Part shown: positions 30,600 to 41,821 of the stretch, piece after piece
How the letters are laid out: the number at the start of each line of letters is the position of its first letter
Numbering within the stretch: the stretch's first letter is position 1
Assembly: GCA_009746045.1 (NCBI GenBank)
Contig: RPFO01000015.1
Span: forward strand, 917,529 to 981,528
Source of the DNA: Mesostigma viride
Lineage: Eukaryota; Streptophyta; Mesostigmatophyceae; Mesostigmatales; Mesostigmataceae
Reading direction: 5' to 3'
Length of the DNA stretch: 64,000 nucleotides
The notes under the pieces: model-generated
Seen by the model: the letters and a program-made list of their open reading frames with translations, nothing else
What the model was told of the DNA's origin: nothing
The model's database searches: none
Program-made: the position numbers and the translations under genes

Positions 30600-31406
30600 T
30601 CCTCCTACGCTTGCTGAGCCTCACCCCACCCTGGCCATGTTACCTGGGTTACATGGGGTGCCTCCTGGCTCACAGCGGGGGGGGGTGCACAAACGGGTAG
30701 GTCCTATGTCCTTACAACCTCCGCCTCCACGGCAGTCCATGTGGTCCAACACCACACGCAAACATCCTTGCATCCATTTCCAGCCATCATGGCTCAAAAC
30801 CCAGGTGGTCCAGAAAGCAGTCAGCAGCAGCTCAGTCAACAACTTGAAACCCTTGCTTGGCTCCATTGGACTTGGCACGCTTGCACCGCTCTACTATCTC
30901 CGGCTCACTACCCTTGACGCCAAAGCAGTTATATCCATGCTAGCACGTAGTGAGGGTGAGCACCTTATTAAAACCTGACGCATGCTTCGTAGGAACTATG
31001 GCCGCGGGTCCACTTATCCTGAAGGGCCCCCTTAGCCTTGTCCCATGCACGCCTGGCACCCGTGCAACTCGTGACTAGCGACCCGCGACACATCTAGCAA
31101 CTCGCGACATGCTCCCCAGCCGTCTGTGACATTCCCAGCCGCCCGCGGCACGCGCTCAGTCGCCTGCGACACTCCCAGACGCTCGCAACGCTCGCTCGGC
31201 CACCAGCGACACTGCGGTCACCTGCGACAATTGCTTGGTCGCCGGCGGTATTCCGCCCGGCCGCCCGCGCCTCTCATCGCCGACTCGCCGTCACTTTGTT
31301 GCAGCCGGCGACGACACCCCGCTGCTCCGCCCGCCAGCTGCTCTCGCTCTCCATCACGCCCAGCGCCTTGCTTACGCCTGCCCTTCTTCCCCTTGCCACC
31401 ACCCAT
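30600..31406 (-). pseudogene. Gag remnant of F
   Basis: ATG at 31406 reads MGGGKGKKGRRK, similar in position and composition to the start of E Gag, and stops after 62 residues. Downstream, scattered stretches match E Gag (for example KVLTLT against KVLNLT) with many stops. The GC-rich part 31068-31270 has loosely periodic CGCGACAC words. Confidence 0.55.
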
Positions 31407-31969
31407 GGAGGAAACAACCTCCCCCGTGGGCTTTTCTTGCTCCAGCTCCTCCCTCGTGGCCGTGGCGTCCGCATCCTTGAGCTCCCTTAACAGCCACCAC
31501 TTCCAAAGAAAGCTGAGGCATTATATTCTGGCAGGAAAGACATGGCAAAGACGTACGCCAATAAAATCCTCACAGCGAGCTACCACCATTCAGCAGCTAG
31601 ATCGTTCTGCCACTGGGCCAGACATAGATAGGCGCCGCGTAGACAGGTCCTGCACGCTGAGGAGCTGGCCCCAACCCCGGCTTACTGGTCGCTCGTCTTC
31701 CAGGCGCTCGACAGTTTACAAAGCCTCAGAAGGAGCACATGCCAAACCACGCACCCAGCGTGATTTTCCCTGCGCAGGCCTCATCATATCCCAAACCCTG
31801 CCACAATGTCCGCTGGTCCGTGCTTGTAGACCACCGCTGCAACGCGCGTGATAATCAGCCTCAATGCCGCTACCAGCCACTTGCTGCCTCTCCGACAACT
31901 GCAGTTGCTCTTTCAGGTTTCAGTCGATCGACAAAGCCGCAATACACGTCCTTGACGCCAAGCCCTCGC

Positions 31970-32462
31970 TGACAGGATGTGCCCCAATATGCCTGACAGT
32001 CTTCTTATTGAGTGTGGCCAGTTTCGGGTATGCCGGAACTTAATTATGCAATCTTACTATCATATCAGCCTAGTTGTAACCTTTCTATAGAACTTGGTCC
32101 CGCCGTATTTGGCCAAGGAATGCAACGGATATAGTGTTCCGGTCGGCAGTTCAGCCGGCGGGACAATTAGTCGACAGCATTAATTTCCGTGTATTCGATA
32201 TTTGTACCATGTGTCGGCGCCTTGGCGCCGCATGTTATCCATGTGTGTTTGTGGTCGTTATTAATGCGTCAAGTCTTGTGTCAACCGTGGGTCAATCGAC
32301 TCCACATTGTGTCAACGTGTGTCAAGTGCTTGCCGACCAACAGCATATATGGCGGCGGCACAATGCACCGGTTTGGTCTGAGGTGCAAAGTCAATTAATA
32401 TAAATCAGTAAAGCAATATACATTTCGATCTTTAAGCCTTGCCACCGTCTGGAATTCTGACA
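31970..32462 (+). repeat. G 5' LTR
   Basis: 493 bp; the first bases are TGACAGG where the 3' LTR has TGTCAGG. It contains GTCGGCGCCTTGGCGCC, a short inverted repeat. Confidence 0.88.
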
Positions 32463-32766
32463 TGGTATCGGTCGGGGTGGCCTCGTAAATTGCTACAAAC
32501 TGATCCGACAATTTGGTCCGTCAACCGGGCCATAATTATCGGCAAATTGACTCCCTGAATCCGACGGCACTTTATGCCAGTCGTGCATATTCTTGAAGGG
32601 CTTCCCTGTATCGAAATTCAAGAACTTCAGTATTTGGACGATCGTCTCTATCTAGTATTTGCTGTTCTCAACCATCGTCGCATATTAGTATTAATCTTTA
32701 CCATTACGGATTGAGCGTCTCCGGTTTTCTCGGTTGTGACCAGATTTTAACCTTGCCGAGACAATC

Positions 32767-33633
32767 ATGTCCGCAGCTACGAAAGCGACGAAAGATCTCA
32801 ACATCTTACAGGCCTGCAAGAATATTACACAGTTCGACGGCCTCGACCCAGTAAAGTGGGATAACACGAAGATTCCTTTTCTGGCCGTAGTGACAGCATT
32901 CGGGATGCTGCCTGTCCTGCTTGGCACTGAGGTTAATGAGGAACGCGACCTGATTCTTTTTGCGGCCCTTTGCCAGTGCCTCATTGGACCGGCACTCAAA
33001 GTGGCAAACAGTGTTACTCAGAAAACTGGCAGCGTGGCATATCTCCGTATCTGTGAAGAATATGAGCATCTCAAACTGCAGATGAGCAACCGGCGAGCAC
33101 TACGCCGCAAGCTCAATCGAATGAAACTGGAACCCGGCGTCACAATGCGACAATATATAACCGACGGGGAATTAACTTATAACGACCTGATTGCCACCGG
33201 CGCCAAAATGGCACCCGAGGACCTGGCCGAGAATCTGCTCGCCGGCGTGACCGAGGATTTGCTTCCGTCTCTTGCACAATTAAACCTTGGGGACGGCATC
33301 ACCCTACAGGAAACTAAGGCGGCACTTCTTAAGGCATGGGACCTGGTGCACGGTGACAAAGACTCCAAGGAGGCCACCGGGGTGTATCATACCCCCCACT
33401 CTGGACGCGGTGGCCGTGGCACCGGCCGTGGCAGGGGGCGTGGCGGTCACAATGGCGGGGCCCAGCGGCCCAGCTGCACCCACTGCGGTCGCACTTCTCA
33501 TCAGGAGCCGACCTGCTGGTGGAAGTACCCTCACCTGCGCAACAATCGTGGCAACACCGGTGTCCACCACACCACCGACACCCCGGCGCCCTCCCAGGAG
33601 GCCCCGGACCTCCCCCCCGGTTTCTGCTTCTAA
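32767..33633 (+). CDS. gag: Gag of element G
   Basis: 288 residues, intact, ATG at 32767 about 300 bases after the LTR. Copia-type Gag: FDGLDPVKWDNTKIPFL near residue 22, then the helix NRRALRRKLNRMKLEPG and MRQYITDGELTYNDL, a Gly/Arg-rich stretch, and the knuckle CTHCGRTSHQEPTC (CX2CX4HX4C, near residue 240). It forms the particle shell and binds RNA. It resembles element I Gag. No pol follows, and the ORF ends PPGFCF. Confidence 0.85.
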   Translation: MSAATKATKDLNILQACKNITQFDGLDPVKWDNTKIPFLAVVTAFGMLPVLLGTEVNEERDLILFAALCQCLIGPALKVANSVTQKTGSVAYLRICEEYEHLKLQMSNRRALRRKLNRMKLEPGVTMRQYITDGELTYNDLIATGAKMAPEDLAENLLAGVTEDLLPSLAQLNLGDGITLQETKAALLKAWDLVHGDKDSKEATGVYHTPHSGRGGRGTGRGRGRGGHNGGAQRPSCTHCGRTSHQEPTCWWKYPHLRNNRGNTGVHHTTDTPAPSQEAPDLPPGFCF

Positions 33634-33906
33634 ACGCCTTATCCAGCTCTCCCCGGGACCGGGAACAAGGGGTAGCAGCCAGCTGGGCCCAGCTAGCACC
33701 AGACGTGGGCCCTGGAGCTTTTCAACCTGCACTACAGCAGGCGACAGCAGCCAGCCCCCCCAACCCGTCCCCTGGCCCTCCTGCATCGCTAGCGGCTAGT
33801 AGCCCGCCCTGCCAGACGTGACAGGAGGCAGGTCTCCATGCCAGCAGCCAGCAGCGACCAGTCCTACAGTACCAGTATAAACCAGTCAACCTGTGTTATT
33901 TCCTCC

Positions 33907-34135
33907 TGTGGCGCACTCCCAGGGACACCTGGGGGCCACCGGTGTCTTTCACAGATTCCAGCATTTTCCAGCATTGCCCAGCAACAGCAGCAACGACAAC
34001 CAGTTCAACAGTGTTTTTTGTTTTCTTCTGTGGCGCACTCCCAGGGACACCTGGGGGCTACAGGAGGTTTTCTAAGGTCACCGACATTCTCCAAGCTACA
34101 GCCACTGTGGCGCACTCCCAGGGACACCTGGGGGC
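33907..34135 (+). repeat. Three dispersed copies of a 30-bp unit in G 3' region
   Basis: TGTGGCGCACTCCCAGGGAC followed by ACCTGGGGGC occurs at 33907, 34029 and 34106. The unit contains the near-palindrome CCCAGGGACACCTGGG. The spacers differ. Confidence 0.85.
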
Positions 34136-34275
34136 TACAGTCATCAAGTCTCCTCTCAGTATCACCCAGATAGCCGTGTAAGGGGGGGTGCCAGGGCAGT
34201 GTACCCGGCTATACCCTCACTAGCTATAGGTCTCTCTGAGCAAGGGGGGAACAGGCACATTGTATGCAAGGGGGG

Positions 34276-34768
34276 TGTCAGGATGTGCCCCAATATGCCT
34301 GACAGTCTTCTTATTGAGTGTGGCCAGTTTCGGGTATGCCGGAACTTAATTATGCAATCTTACTATCATATCAGCCTAGTTGTAACCTTTCTATAGAACT
34401 TGGTCCCGCCGTATTTGGCCAAGGAATGCAACGGATATAGTGTTCCGGTCGGCAGTTCAGCCGGCGGGACAATTAGTCGACAGCATTAATTTCCGTGTAT
34501 TCGATATTTGTACCATGTGTCGGCGCCTTGGCGCCCCATGTTATCCATGTGTGTTTGTGGTCGTTATTAATGCGTCAAGTCTTGTGTCAACCGTGGGTCA
34601 ATCGACTCCACATTGTGTCAACGTGTGTCAAGTGCTTGCCGACCAACAGCATATATGGCGGCGGCACAATGCACCGGTTTGGTCTGAGGTGCAAAGTCAA
34701 TTAATATAAATCAGTAAAGCAATATACATTTCGATCTTTAAGCCTTGCCACCGTCTGGAATTCTGACA
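34276..34768 (+). repeat. G 3' LTR
   Basis: 493 bp, preceded by the purine tract GCAAGGGGGG. Confidence 0.88.
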
Positions 34769-35428
34769 CACACACCACCTCAACCGTGGCAGGAAAAGCG
34801 TCAGGCTGATCCTGGCTCTGACGAAATATGCCGACCAAAACACATCCGGACAATGCTGCAAAGCAACGAGGGCACAGGCTGCAAACTTTAAACTTGCGCC
34901 ATGCAGTCCTGGCAAAGCCAAAGTCCTCGCCGACTGGGCGCACCTGGCTGCCGAAACACACGGGTTTTCTCGCTCATACCCCCTTGCCGCTTCCACCACC
35001 GCTGGCGTCACCCGAACTCGCCATAGCTTACTCCAGCCACGACGTGAGCAAACACCTGGCGCCACTCAGCCACATCGCAGCAACTTTGCCCAAGAAAATC
35101 CCGAGCTCGTAGCAAGACCCACAAACGCGTCGATCAGGCCGTCTCGACACAAAAACAACCACTGTCTCCGCCCTGCCGCGCACCAAGGAAAACAACCGCT
35201 TACAGACTACCTCGTCTGGCGTCGATCGTTGCTTCTCGCGCCTTACGAATAGCAGAAACCACTGCTCCCGGAGCTCTGACCGAAGGTGCTACCACAACAG
35301 AAGCTCAAGCAGCCCGCACAGGCGCCGAAACTGCAACCTCTGTGAAAAGGAGCACAAACCAAAATTCCGGCTGTTAAGCTGACAAACGCCAGTTCCAGCA
35401 CTCAAGAAAACCCGGAATCAATAGTACG

Positions 35429-36137
35429 AGTTAGTGAACAACACGCACGAGTGCCACCAGGCACTCGCCCTTGTGAGCTCCTGGTCTTCTACAGATACAC
35501 TAGCATGAGCCGAGGCTGCAAGCCACAGCAACCTTCACCCTACACCATAGCCCACAGCCCAGTGGTCACGTTCCCGTCCCACGAGGAACAACGCGCCCAC
35601 GGTCCGTGCAGGAAGACCTCGCTAAGGCAACCGCCATCCATGCCTCAGCTATATTCCTGGTCACCCCCACCTCAGCGCATACATGCACGACCGATGCCTT
35701 CAGCCAGTCTGCTAGCCAAATCCCAACGTCCACCTGCTCACCCACGCGAGCAACGTCGTGGATTCGCTGATTCTGACAAGCATAAGCCTCACGCATTCCT
35801 GTCGTCCTGGAGCATTGCAGGCTTGGCCACGCCTGCAAGTTCTCCAGCAGAGCAGTCCTGCGTACGGCCTCAGTACTGTCACCACGACTGACCTCAGTAC
35901 CTTGCGGCTTCAATGGTCCTGAGTCACGGGCCTCGACAAGACCAATACCGATCTGGTCTGCCACGTGCCTTCAGACCACCACGCCGCAAGACTCAGCACC
36001 GTCACGCCTCCCGGCGGCAAGGTCTCGGGGCCTTATAACTTTTACGTCCCAAGCTTGCTGCAGGCGGTCAGCACGGCGTTTGAAAGGTTTCCTCAAGCTG
36101 CATACCCTTAGCATATCGGACCGCCAATATGCTAACT
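35429..36137 (-). repeat. F 5' LTR
   Basis: About 709 bp. On the minus strand it starts AGTTAGCATATTGGCGG, matching the E and D LTR starts, and ends CACTAACT before CGTACTATTG. This ties A, D, E and F into one LTR superfamily with AGTT ends and a CGTA(T/C)TA start of the internal region. Confidence 0.8.
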
Positions 36138-36477
36138 GTAATTGCCCATCCAAGACCTTCTCCTTGAAGACCGCAGTCGCAGTCTCCTTGGTGAGAGCTG
36201 GAGTAGAGTACGCGTCCCCTTTAATCCATGCGTGCGACGATGGGCGTATTGCCGCTCGCGTGTGGTTGCTAAAGATGCCCCCTGCGGACGTCAGTGAGAC
36301 ATGCCGATCACCCTTCCCCCCCCCCCCCGCTGGCCAGGTAGAGAGCACTACGGTTTTGGCTGGCACAGTATACGTGTGGCTGGCCTTACATGTCGCCGGG
36401 AATTAAGCAAGCCGACTCCGGGTGGAAACGGTCCCACCGCGATGTGTATGAATGAGCCGCATAACATTCCATCTCGA
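36138..36477. other. No gene seen
   Basis: Flank of F. It has a 12-14 base C run near 36307-36320 and no convincing coding frame. Confidence 0.4.
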
Positions 36478-38641
36478 TCACCGTGTCGGGGGTAATGGGC
36501 CCCCGTCCCTGAATGGCACGCTGGACACCATACAAGAGCGGCAAGATGGGCATAAGCGGGCTATACACAGTAGCATTCCGTCACGCCCGAGGGACGGGTG
36601 CTTGCACACAACAGGCGTGCCGACCTTGACGTTCTGCCATGCGTCACCTGTGGCTTGCTCCATAGCAATGGCGCGGTCTTCCTGACGCCGGACAGCAGCC
36701 GGCCGCCCTGCATGAGTTACCGGATCGCCCAAGGGCACCAACCGCAATGCGCCTGCTAACGCCGCCTGATATTCCATCTCCTCCTCCTGCATACGACCCG
36801 CTGCCGTGGAAACGCCATCTTCTTGATATCCCTTAATTAATCCAGGCGACCGACGGCCACGGGGGTGGCGTCCACTTCTCAGGCACGTTTGCAATGCTTG
36901 TATAGGGACAAGGGCCCAAAATGCTGCCCATGCATCATTAAACTTAGCCGCATCCCCCCAAAAATCTTTGTACTTGGAATGGGTCACCAGCCCTGCCACC
37001 TTCCTTCTCACTTTGGGAAGCTCGTTCTCGAGGTAATCCAAATTTAGACCTGCAAGAATAGGCGTCGACGACAAGACACGACCAGCCACCTCATTATCCG
37101 CCACGGCCATTACCCCCCTTGCCATTTCCTTCTGAACACCGTCTGGCCGCCACGGTAGAATGTCGTGGAATTTATAGCCCAGGTACACTTGGTTGTCGAC
37201 CGTGGAAGCTTCAAAAAGCAGGTGGTGCAGCTTGCATGAAGCGGCCGTTTTTTCTGCCTTGCCAGTGACCTTGGCATGCATCCAATCCAAAGACATGGCC
37301 CAACCGTTGAATTCCGGGTGCTTGACATCCCCCAACCATGCAGCAACATCGTATGCCGCCCCAACCACAATCACCTCGGTGCCCAGTGGTGTGCTCTTCC
37401 CAAAATCGTCATCCTCATCGCAGTTTCTGAAGGCTTCCAAGATAGAAGCGCCATACGCATCCACCGTTGGCCACACAGCGTATGCAACAACTTTCCTTCC
37501 CTTCTTAAAAAAACCCCACAGTTGCCCGAATTTTTGATCTACATCTAACTGAGTGGGTGTGGCCTCGTGGCAGCCGGTGTAGCTCCACCTGTTTGAAAAG
37601 ACCGGCTGCCACAAGCCACCAGCGTAACATGCATCAAGACAGTCTCATTGCTATTCTCACGACCACCGTCTAATTGGAGATGCAGCACGTCTGGCATGGC
37701 CATGACCCCCTTGGCCAGCCACGGTTTCTCGTTCATCAAGGCAGACAACGCCCACATCAACAACGTAACCGTTACCCCACCGGACTGAGCCTCAATGGAA
37801 ACCCAAGGCATCACTAAAAAAACCATAAACCTAAACCCATGGACTGCCACGCAAAAAAGACTGAAACAGAAAAGACTCTTAATCATATTCTCCCAATCAT
37901 CGCCTCCGCTACACGCAAAAGGCACGTATGTTTTGTTGGAATCTATTTAGTTATCCCCAGCCAGGCTAATATGTGCCCATCGAGCGCCACGTCGCCGCCG
38001 CTCCCAAAACTCGTTCCTAGCGTAGCGCACCATCGCCATATGCTCTTGCCGCTCTTTCTTGATTATTTCCAGCTTATCCTTGTCGGTACCAGCTGCGTGC
38101 TTCAGCGTGCGATATATCACGCAAGTGCCACAGATGCCTGCGTTGCACTTGTGCTTCTGAACCTCTATCTTCCTGCCCCCACCATCATGCTTGCCCGCAC
38201 AGACCTCCAACCAATGCTTCTGAAACGCGCTATACTAATACATCATCCCCGATGCCTCCGGATCCCCAAACTCGGCCATGTTATCCAGGCAGTACTCTCG
38301 GTGCCAAATATTCTTCAGCGACTCATGCTCAAGCAACATGACGTTAGCGCGAGTGGGGTCCCGACAGCCATTCGTTACCGCGTACTCGTGAACCCACGCG
38401 ATAAACCACTCGAGCCGCCGCGTGTTCCGACCGCTCCCTGCATGACCGGGATTGCAACCAAGGACAAAGAGACGCATATTTAGAAATATAACAAGATAAA
38501 AAACGATGAGATAATTCAAGGAAGTAGGGTGAGTTGATGGAAGCCCCATGCACGCAATCAGCAACCTTTGAGTTAGGAGACTCAAACGATTTGGTTCAAG
38601 GAACTAGCATGGGCTGAAGCCCGAAGAATAGTATAACATAC
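36478..38641 (-). pseudogene. Transposase-like protein (DUF7869-type), C-terminal part
   Basis: One minus-strand frame carries 38235-38585, 37947-38210 and 37545-37925 with only a TAG and a TAA between them; a frameshift near 37590 leads to 36478-37614. Motifs: a Cys cluster (CNAGICGTC), YARNEFWERRR, LQLDGGRENSNETV, and HEATPTQLDVDQKFGQLWGFF. These match, from memory, the Asp-Gly-Gly-x-E-N and H-x-D-x-D-Q-x-F patterns of DUF7869 transposase-like proteins common in algae and protists. A catalytic role in DNA transposition is inferred. The stops make this copy inactive unless they are recoded or spliced. Confidence 0.55.
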
Positions 38642-38651
38642 ATATAAATCG

Positions 38652-39151
38652 GTTTCGGTGGCGCGGCCCTTGGCTCTTAGCCACGTGGCTGGGGCCTCCC
38701 TCACGGCAGGTTATACGGCGGACCGGGCGGAGAGGGCCAAGCTCCTGGCCTACGGCGATGTCGGGCACCATCGTGTGGTGCCCTTTGTCCTGGAGGAGTT
38801 TGGGGCCATGGGGCCCCTGACCTCCGCCTTCTTCAAGGAGTGTTGCCGGCTCCGGGAGGACCGGCTGGACCTGGAGGGCCAGCGGGCCCCATGGTCGGCG
38901 CGGACCTGGACGTCATATTGGCGTCAGCGCTTGTCGGTGGCGCTGACTCGGGCCATGGCTGACATCATGCTCCGCCGTACGCAGGCTGATTTTGCGGTGC
39001 AGCAGGGCTATTAGGTTCCTCCCGTTAGGAGTTTCCATTGGTCTTATCGTAGTATCGAGCTTTGACATGGCTCTGTATATAGGTTTATAGCTGGGCGTTT
39101 GCTTTGGTTTGAGTGATTTCACTCTGCTGTAAGTAATTATAATTTTAATAT
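38652..39151 (+). mobile_element. 5'-truncated LINE-like fragment with 10-bp duplication
   Basis: Flanked by ATATAAATCG at 38642-38651 and 39152-39161. It contains an ORF (38658-39014) whose HRVVPFVLEEFGAMGP and RTWTSYWRQRLSVALTRAM resemble the C-terminal end of reverse-transcriptase proteins of algal and oomycete non-LTR elements (recalled pattern). The 3' end is A/T-rich. It splits the transposase-like gene. Confidence 0.6.
38658..39014 (+). pseudogene. C-terminal fragment of a LINE-like reverse transcriptase protein
   Basis: About 118 residues ending AVQQGY and stop. No catalytic motif is included; only the tail after the thumb is left. The family call is by memory of the VVPF-LEE-FG pattern, so moderate at best. 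Confidence 0.5.
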
Positions 39152-39161
39152 ATATAAATCG

Positions 39162-40069
39162 ATTCGCCAGTTTGGTAAAAAAACAAAAATCCGCATAACA
39201 AGTGTAGCAAGTTTAATATGATACCGAGTGGCCGTTTGCACACAACCTACAACGCTACAAGCTGCAAACATGCGACTTGCTGGACTTTTGCAAGCTTACC
39301 CGACTCCCCCGACTCCCCGGGCAGGTCCCCGAAGCCAAGCCCAACCCTGTCCAGCTCCACAGCGTCCCAGATTTTTGCATTCTCTTTGGGTTCCGCTGAT
39401 TTTGCGACTTCCATGTACCGGCGCCATGATGTAGAGGGGGTGATGCCATGCATGGCAGCACCGAAAGGCATTATGGCATCCTTCCACAGTATAATGCTCC
39501 TTGCTATGCTACACATCCACCTTCAGCACCGCGTCGCAAGCATATTTCTTGTATTTCCCTCCACTCGCTGGGTCCTTGATGGTTATTTTTTCCAGGCCCG
39601 CCTTCTCGAATAGCCCGAGTATATGATTCCGACGGCTGTTTGAGCCCAGCCCCCCAAAAGCGGTGCGAGCAGATTGCCACAAGCCCATATCTCGAATGAA
39701 CGTCCCCGGCCGCTGTAAACACTTGGCCTTGCAGCACTTCCCACGCATCCATTCTTGAATGTTCTTGATGTCCGTGGCGCTTCGTAGGACACGACTCCCT
39801 GCGTGCTTACCACCCCGAGCATGCTTTTGCGGAATTGGCTGTGGAGCTTTCTGCCCGTCAATATGCACCCGACCAGTAACATTTTCGTAGGCATGGACAT
39901 TTTCGTAGGCACTCGAAGTCGGCCCAAAACTCGGCAAATTCACAGGTGTCACCAGTTGGAACATCATTGTTGTCTTCATGGTAGTCCAAGTCGTCAGCAC
40001 TGACATCAAAGTCATCAAAATAATAATCATCATCATCTGAAGACGACATCTCTGGTATGTTTTCCCCAT
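39162..40069 (-). pseudogene. Transposase-like protein, N-terminal part
   Basis: Minus-strand frames 39858-40049, 39509-40069 and 39247-39516. They begin with an acidic stretch (MSSSDDDDYYFDDFD), then MRGKCCKAKCLQ and WQSARTAFGGLGSNSRRNHIL, followed by the piece ILWKDAIMPFGAAMHGI. At least two frameshifts. It is joined to the C-terminal part once the LINE-like fragment is removed. Confidence 0.5.
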
Positions 40070-40220
40070 GGCTGGGTTCCCTTCCGTGTTTTTTTTAGTA
40101 ACTAACCATAGTCGCCGTCATAGAAGTCTGCCATTGCCAAATCCAGTGAGTTTCGGGCGACGACCTGCTGTCTGCAAGCGCAGGTCCAACCTTTTCTGGG
40201 CTTGCGCCGCAAATTCGCGT

Positions 40221-40743
40221 GCGCACCTAAGCTTCGAGGTGTACGAAATGAGTCGTGAACTCACCGTCCGATTAATCGGACGGTGAGTTCACGACTCATT
40301 TCGTACACCTCGAAGCTCACGCTATATACCACCCTAGACCTCTACTTGCTTTCAGAGTTGTCCGAATTGAGTCGTGAACTCACCGTCCGTTAAACGGACG
40401 GTGAGTTTACGACTCAATTCGTACACCTCAAATCTTGGAACAATCTGTAGTTGTGCTCAGGTTTAGCATGAGCGCACCACACTTCAACTTTAGGCACCAC
40501 TACAGATTGTGCCAAGATTTGAGTTGTACGGATTGAGTCGTGAACTCACCGTCCGTTTAACGGACAGTGAGTTCACGACTCAATTCGTACAACTCTGAAA
40601 GCAAGGTACAGGGTGTAGAAGTCTAGGGTGGTATATATTAGCGTGAGCTTCGAGGTGTACGAATTAAGTCGTGAACTCACCGTCCGATCAAATCGGACGG
40701 TGAGTTCATGACTCAATTCGTACACCTCGAAGCTTAGGTGCGC
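40221..40743. repeat. 523-bp palindrome built of four smaller palindromes
   Basis: Outer arms start GCGCACCTAAGCTTCG (40221) and end with its complement (40743), centred near 40482 with a ~47-base loop. Within it lie four fold-back units: 40230-40317, about 40355-40429, 40521-40595 and 40646-40734. All share GTCGTGAACTCACCGTCCG and its complement. Units 1 and 4 pair, and units 2 and 3 pair, in the large hairpin. No ORF. Confidence 0.9.
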
Positions 40744-40793
40744 TCACGCTGGCGTAGCTCACGCTGGCGTAGCTCACGCCGGCGTAGCTCACT
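40742..40793 (+). repeat. 15-bp tandem repeat GCTCACGCTGGCGTA, three copies
   Basis: Directly abuts the right end of the large palindrome, with one changed base in the third copy. Confidence 0.8.
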
Positions 40794-40991
40794 GCGTGCA
40801 TGGGCATTTGAATAGCAAAATAATGGTACTTTGAGACGCTGAGCGTGGGAATTTGCGGGTAGCAATATAGCAGTTCGTAAGCGGGTTGCGTGCATGCCAC
40901 TGTGCGTAACCGCTATGGCCGTCCTGGTAAATAGCGTACACTAGAGGTAACAACGCGGTGATCGCCGACTAGTGAACTGAATTGGCGCAAT

Positions 40992-41225
40992 ATGGATAGT
41001 ATCGGCGCTCATGCAGTTGAGCAGCTGCGAGCTTCACGCTTGTGTTATGCAAGGATTTTGGGCGCTTGCAAACTAGACCATCCTGACCAAGCCCATGTAA
41101 AGTGTAATGGATCTAATTGCAACCTTTTTGTACATGGTGTGTGTGTGGCCGGTATGGCTGCACACAATGATGACGATGAGTGGTGGTGCCTACGGTGCGC
41201 ACCTGCTGAGATGACCAAAGTATAG
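40992..41225 (+). CDS. Small PHD-like zinc-finger protein
   Basis: 77 residues. Cys/His order: CYARILGAC, then VKCNGSNCNLFVHGVC, then EWWCLRC, a C4HC3 spacing like a PHD finger with the Trp two residues before the last Cys pair. PHD fingers bind histone H3 tails. It is a whole ORF with its own ATG and stop, but could be an exon or a relic of a gypsy integrase PHD end. No neighbour gene supports a role. Confidence 0.5.
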   Translation: MDSIGAHAVEQLRASRLCYARILGACKLDHPDQAHVKCNGSNCNLFVHGVCVAGMAAHNDDDEWWCLRCAPAEMTKV

Positions 41226-41303
41226 TAGCACAGCAAGGTGTCGCGATAGAAACTACCCCACCCCGCGCGCCGCGGCCGGCCGGGAACAATAGCGGACCGT
41301 ATT

Positions 41304-41498
41304 GTGCAGTCCAGCAGTAGCAGCGAGAAGAAGCGGCTCCAAAGTCTCCTCGAGAATAGGGTGCCCTCACCTGCTACCATGGCAGTGGCAAGCTGGGAGG
41401 CGGCCCACGCTGCAAGTGCAGTAAACAAACGCCTGGACTTCACGGCTACGGCGCGTATCTACCCCAGCACGCGGCCCTTTGCCGGAGGCAACAGTACG
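41304..41498 (+). CDS. Short ORF, possible exon
   Basis: 65 residues: Ser-rich start, MQSSSSSEKKRLQSLL, then a hydrophilic stretch. Near its end AACAGTACGTGAG fits a eukaryotic 5' splice site. No domain recognised. Confidence 0.3.
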
Positions 41499-41821
41499 TG
41501 AGCAACTGTGAATTTGTGCATTGTCTTCTTTCTTTCTAGTGGTATACCTAAAAAAAGTGGGGCGGGCGGAGCTTTTCCTTTGCCGTTTTCCAGGCCCCCC
41601 GCGAGGGGAAAATTTGTAGGGCTTTGTGGGTTGGTCAGTTGGACAACACCACCGCATTATCCGTGTGTGGTTTTTGTTCACAAGCAAACATCAGTGACCA
41701 TATGATTTGATTCCTTACATGTTTCTGATCTCCGTGTCCGGGGACTTACAGTTTTTTTTTCTTATGCATGGGATAATGCAGGGGGGCTTTCGAACTCACC
41801 AACGACATCTCCAAGCAAGGA

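Larger units (their letters stand above)
31970..34768 (+). mobile_element. Element G: gag-only LTR retrotransposon
   Basis: 493-bp LTRs at 31970-32462 and 34276-34768 differ at about two positions. Termini are canonical TG...CA (TGTCAGG...CTGACA), and the primer site starts TGGTATC, matching the initiator tRNA-Met type. The only ORF is gag. Flanking pentamers (CTCGC, CACAC) do not match. It interrupts the leader of F. Non-autonomous, so it must borrow Pol from a relative. Confidence 0.88.
30597..36137 (-). mobile_element. F: E-like element, truncated, split by element G
   Basis: On the minus strand: 5' LTR 35429-36137, leader 34769-35428, insertion G, leader continued and a gag remnant 30597-31969. 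The leader matches E (46790-47600) over several hundred bases. A3 ends it at 30596. All of pol is missing. Confidence 0.8.

Noticed and set aside
33287-33799. 170-residue ORF overlapping G Gag
   Set aside because: Shadow of the Gly/Arg-rich part of Gag in another frame.
34769-34773. Target duplication for element G
   Set aside because: The flanking pentamers CTCGC and CACAC do not match, so none can be claimed.
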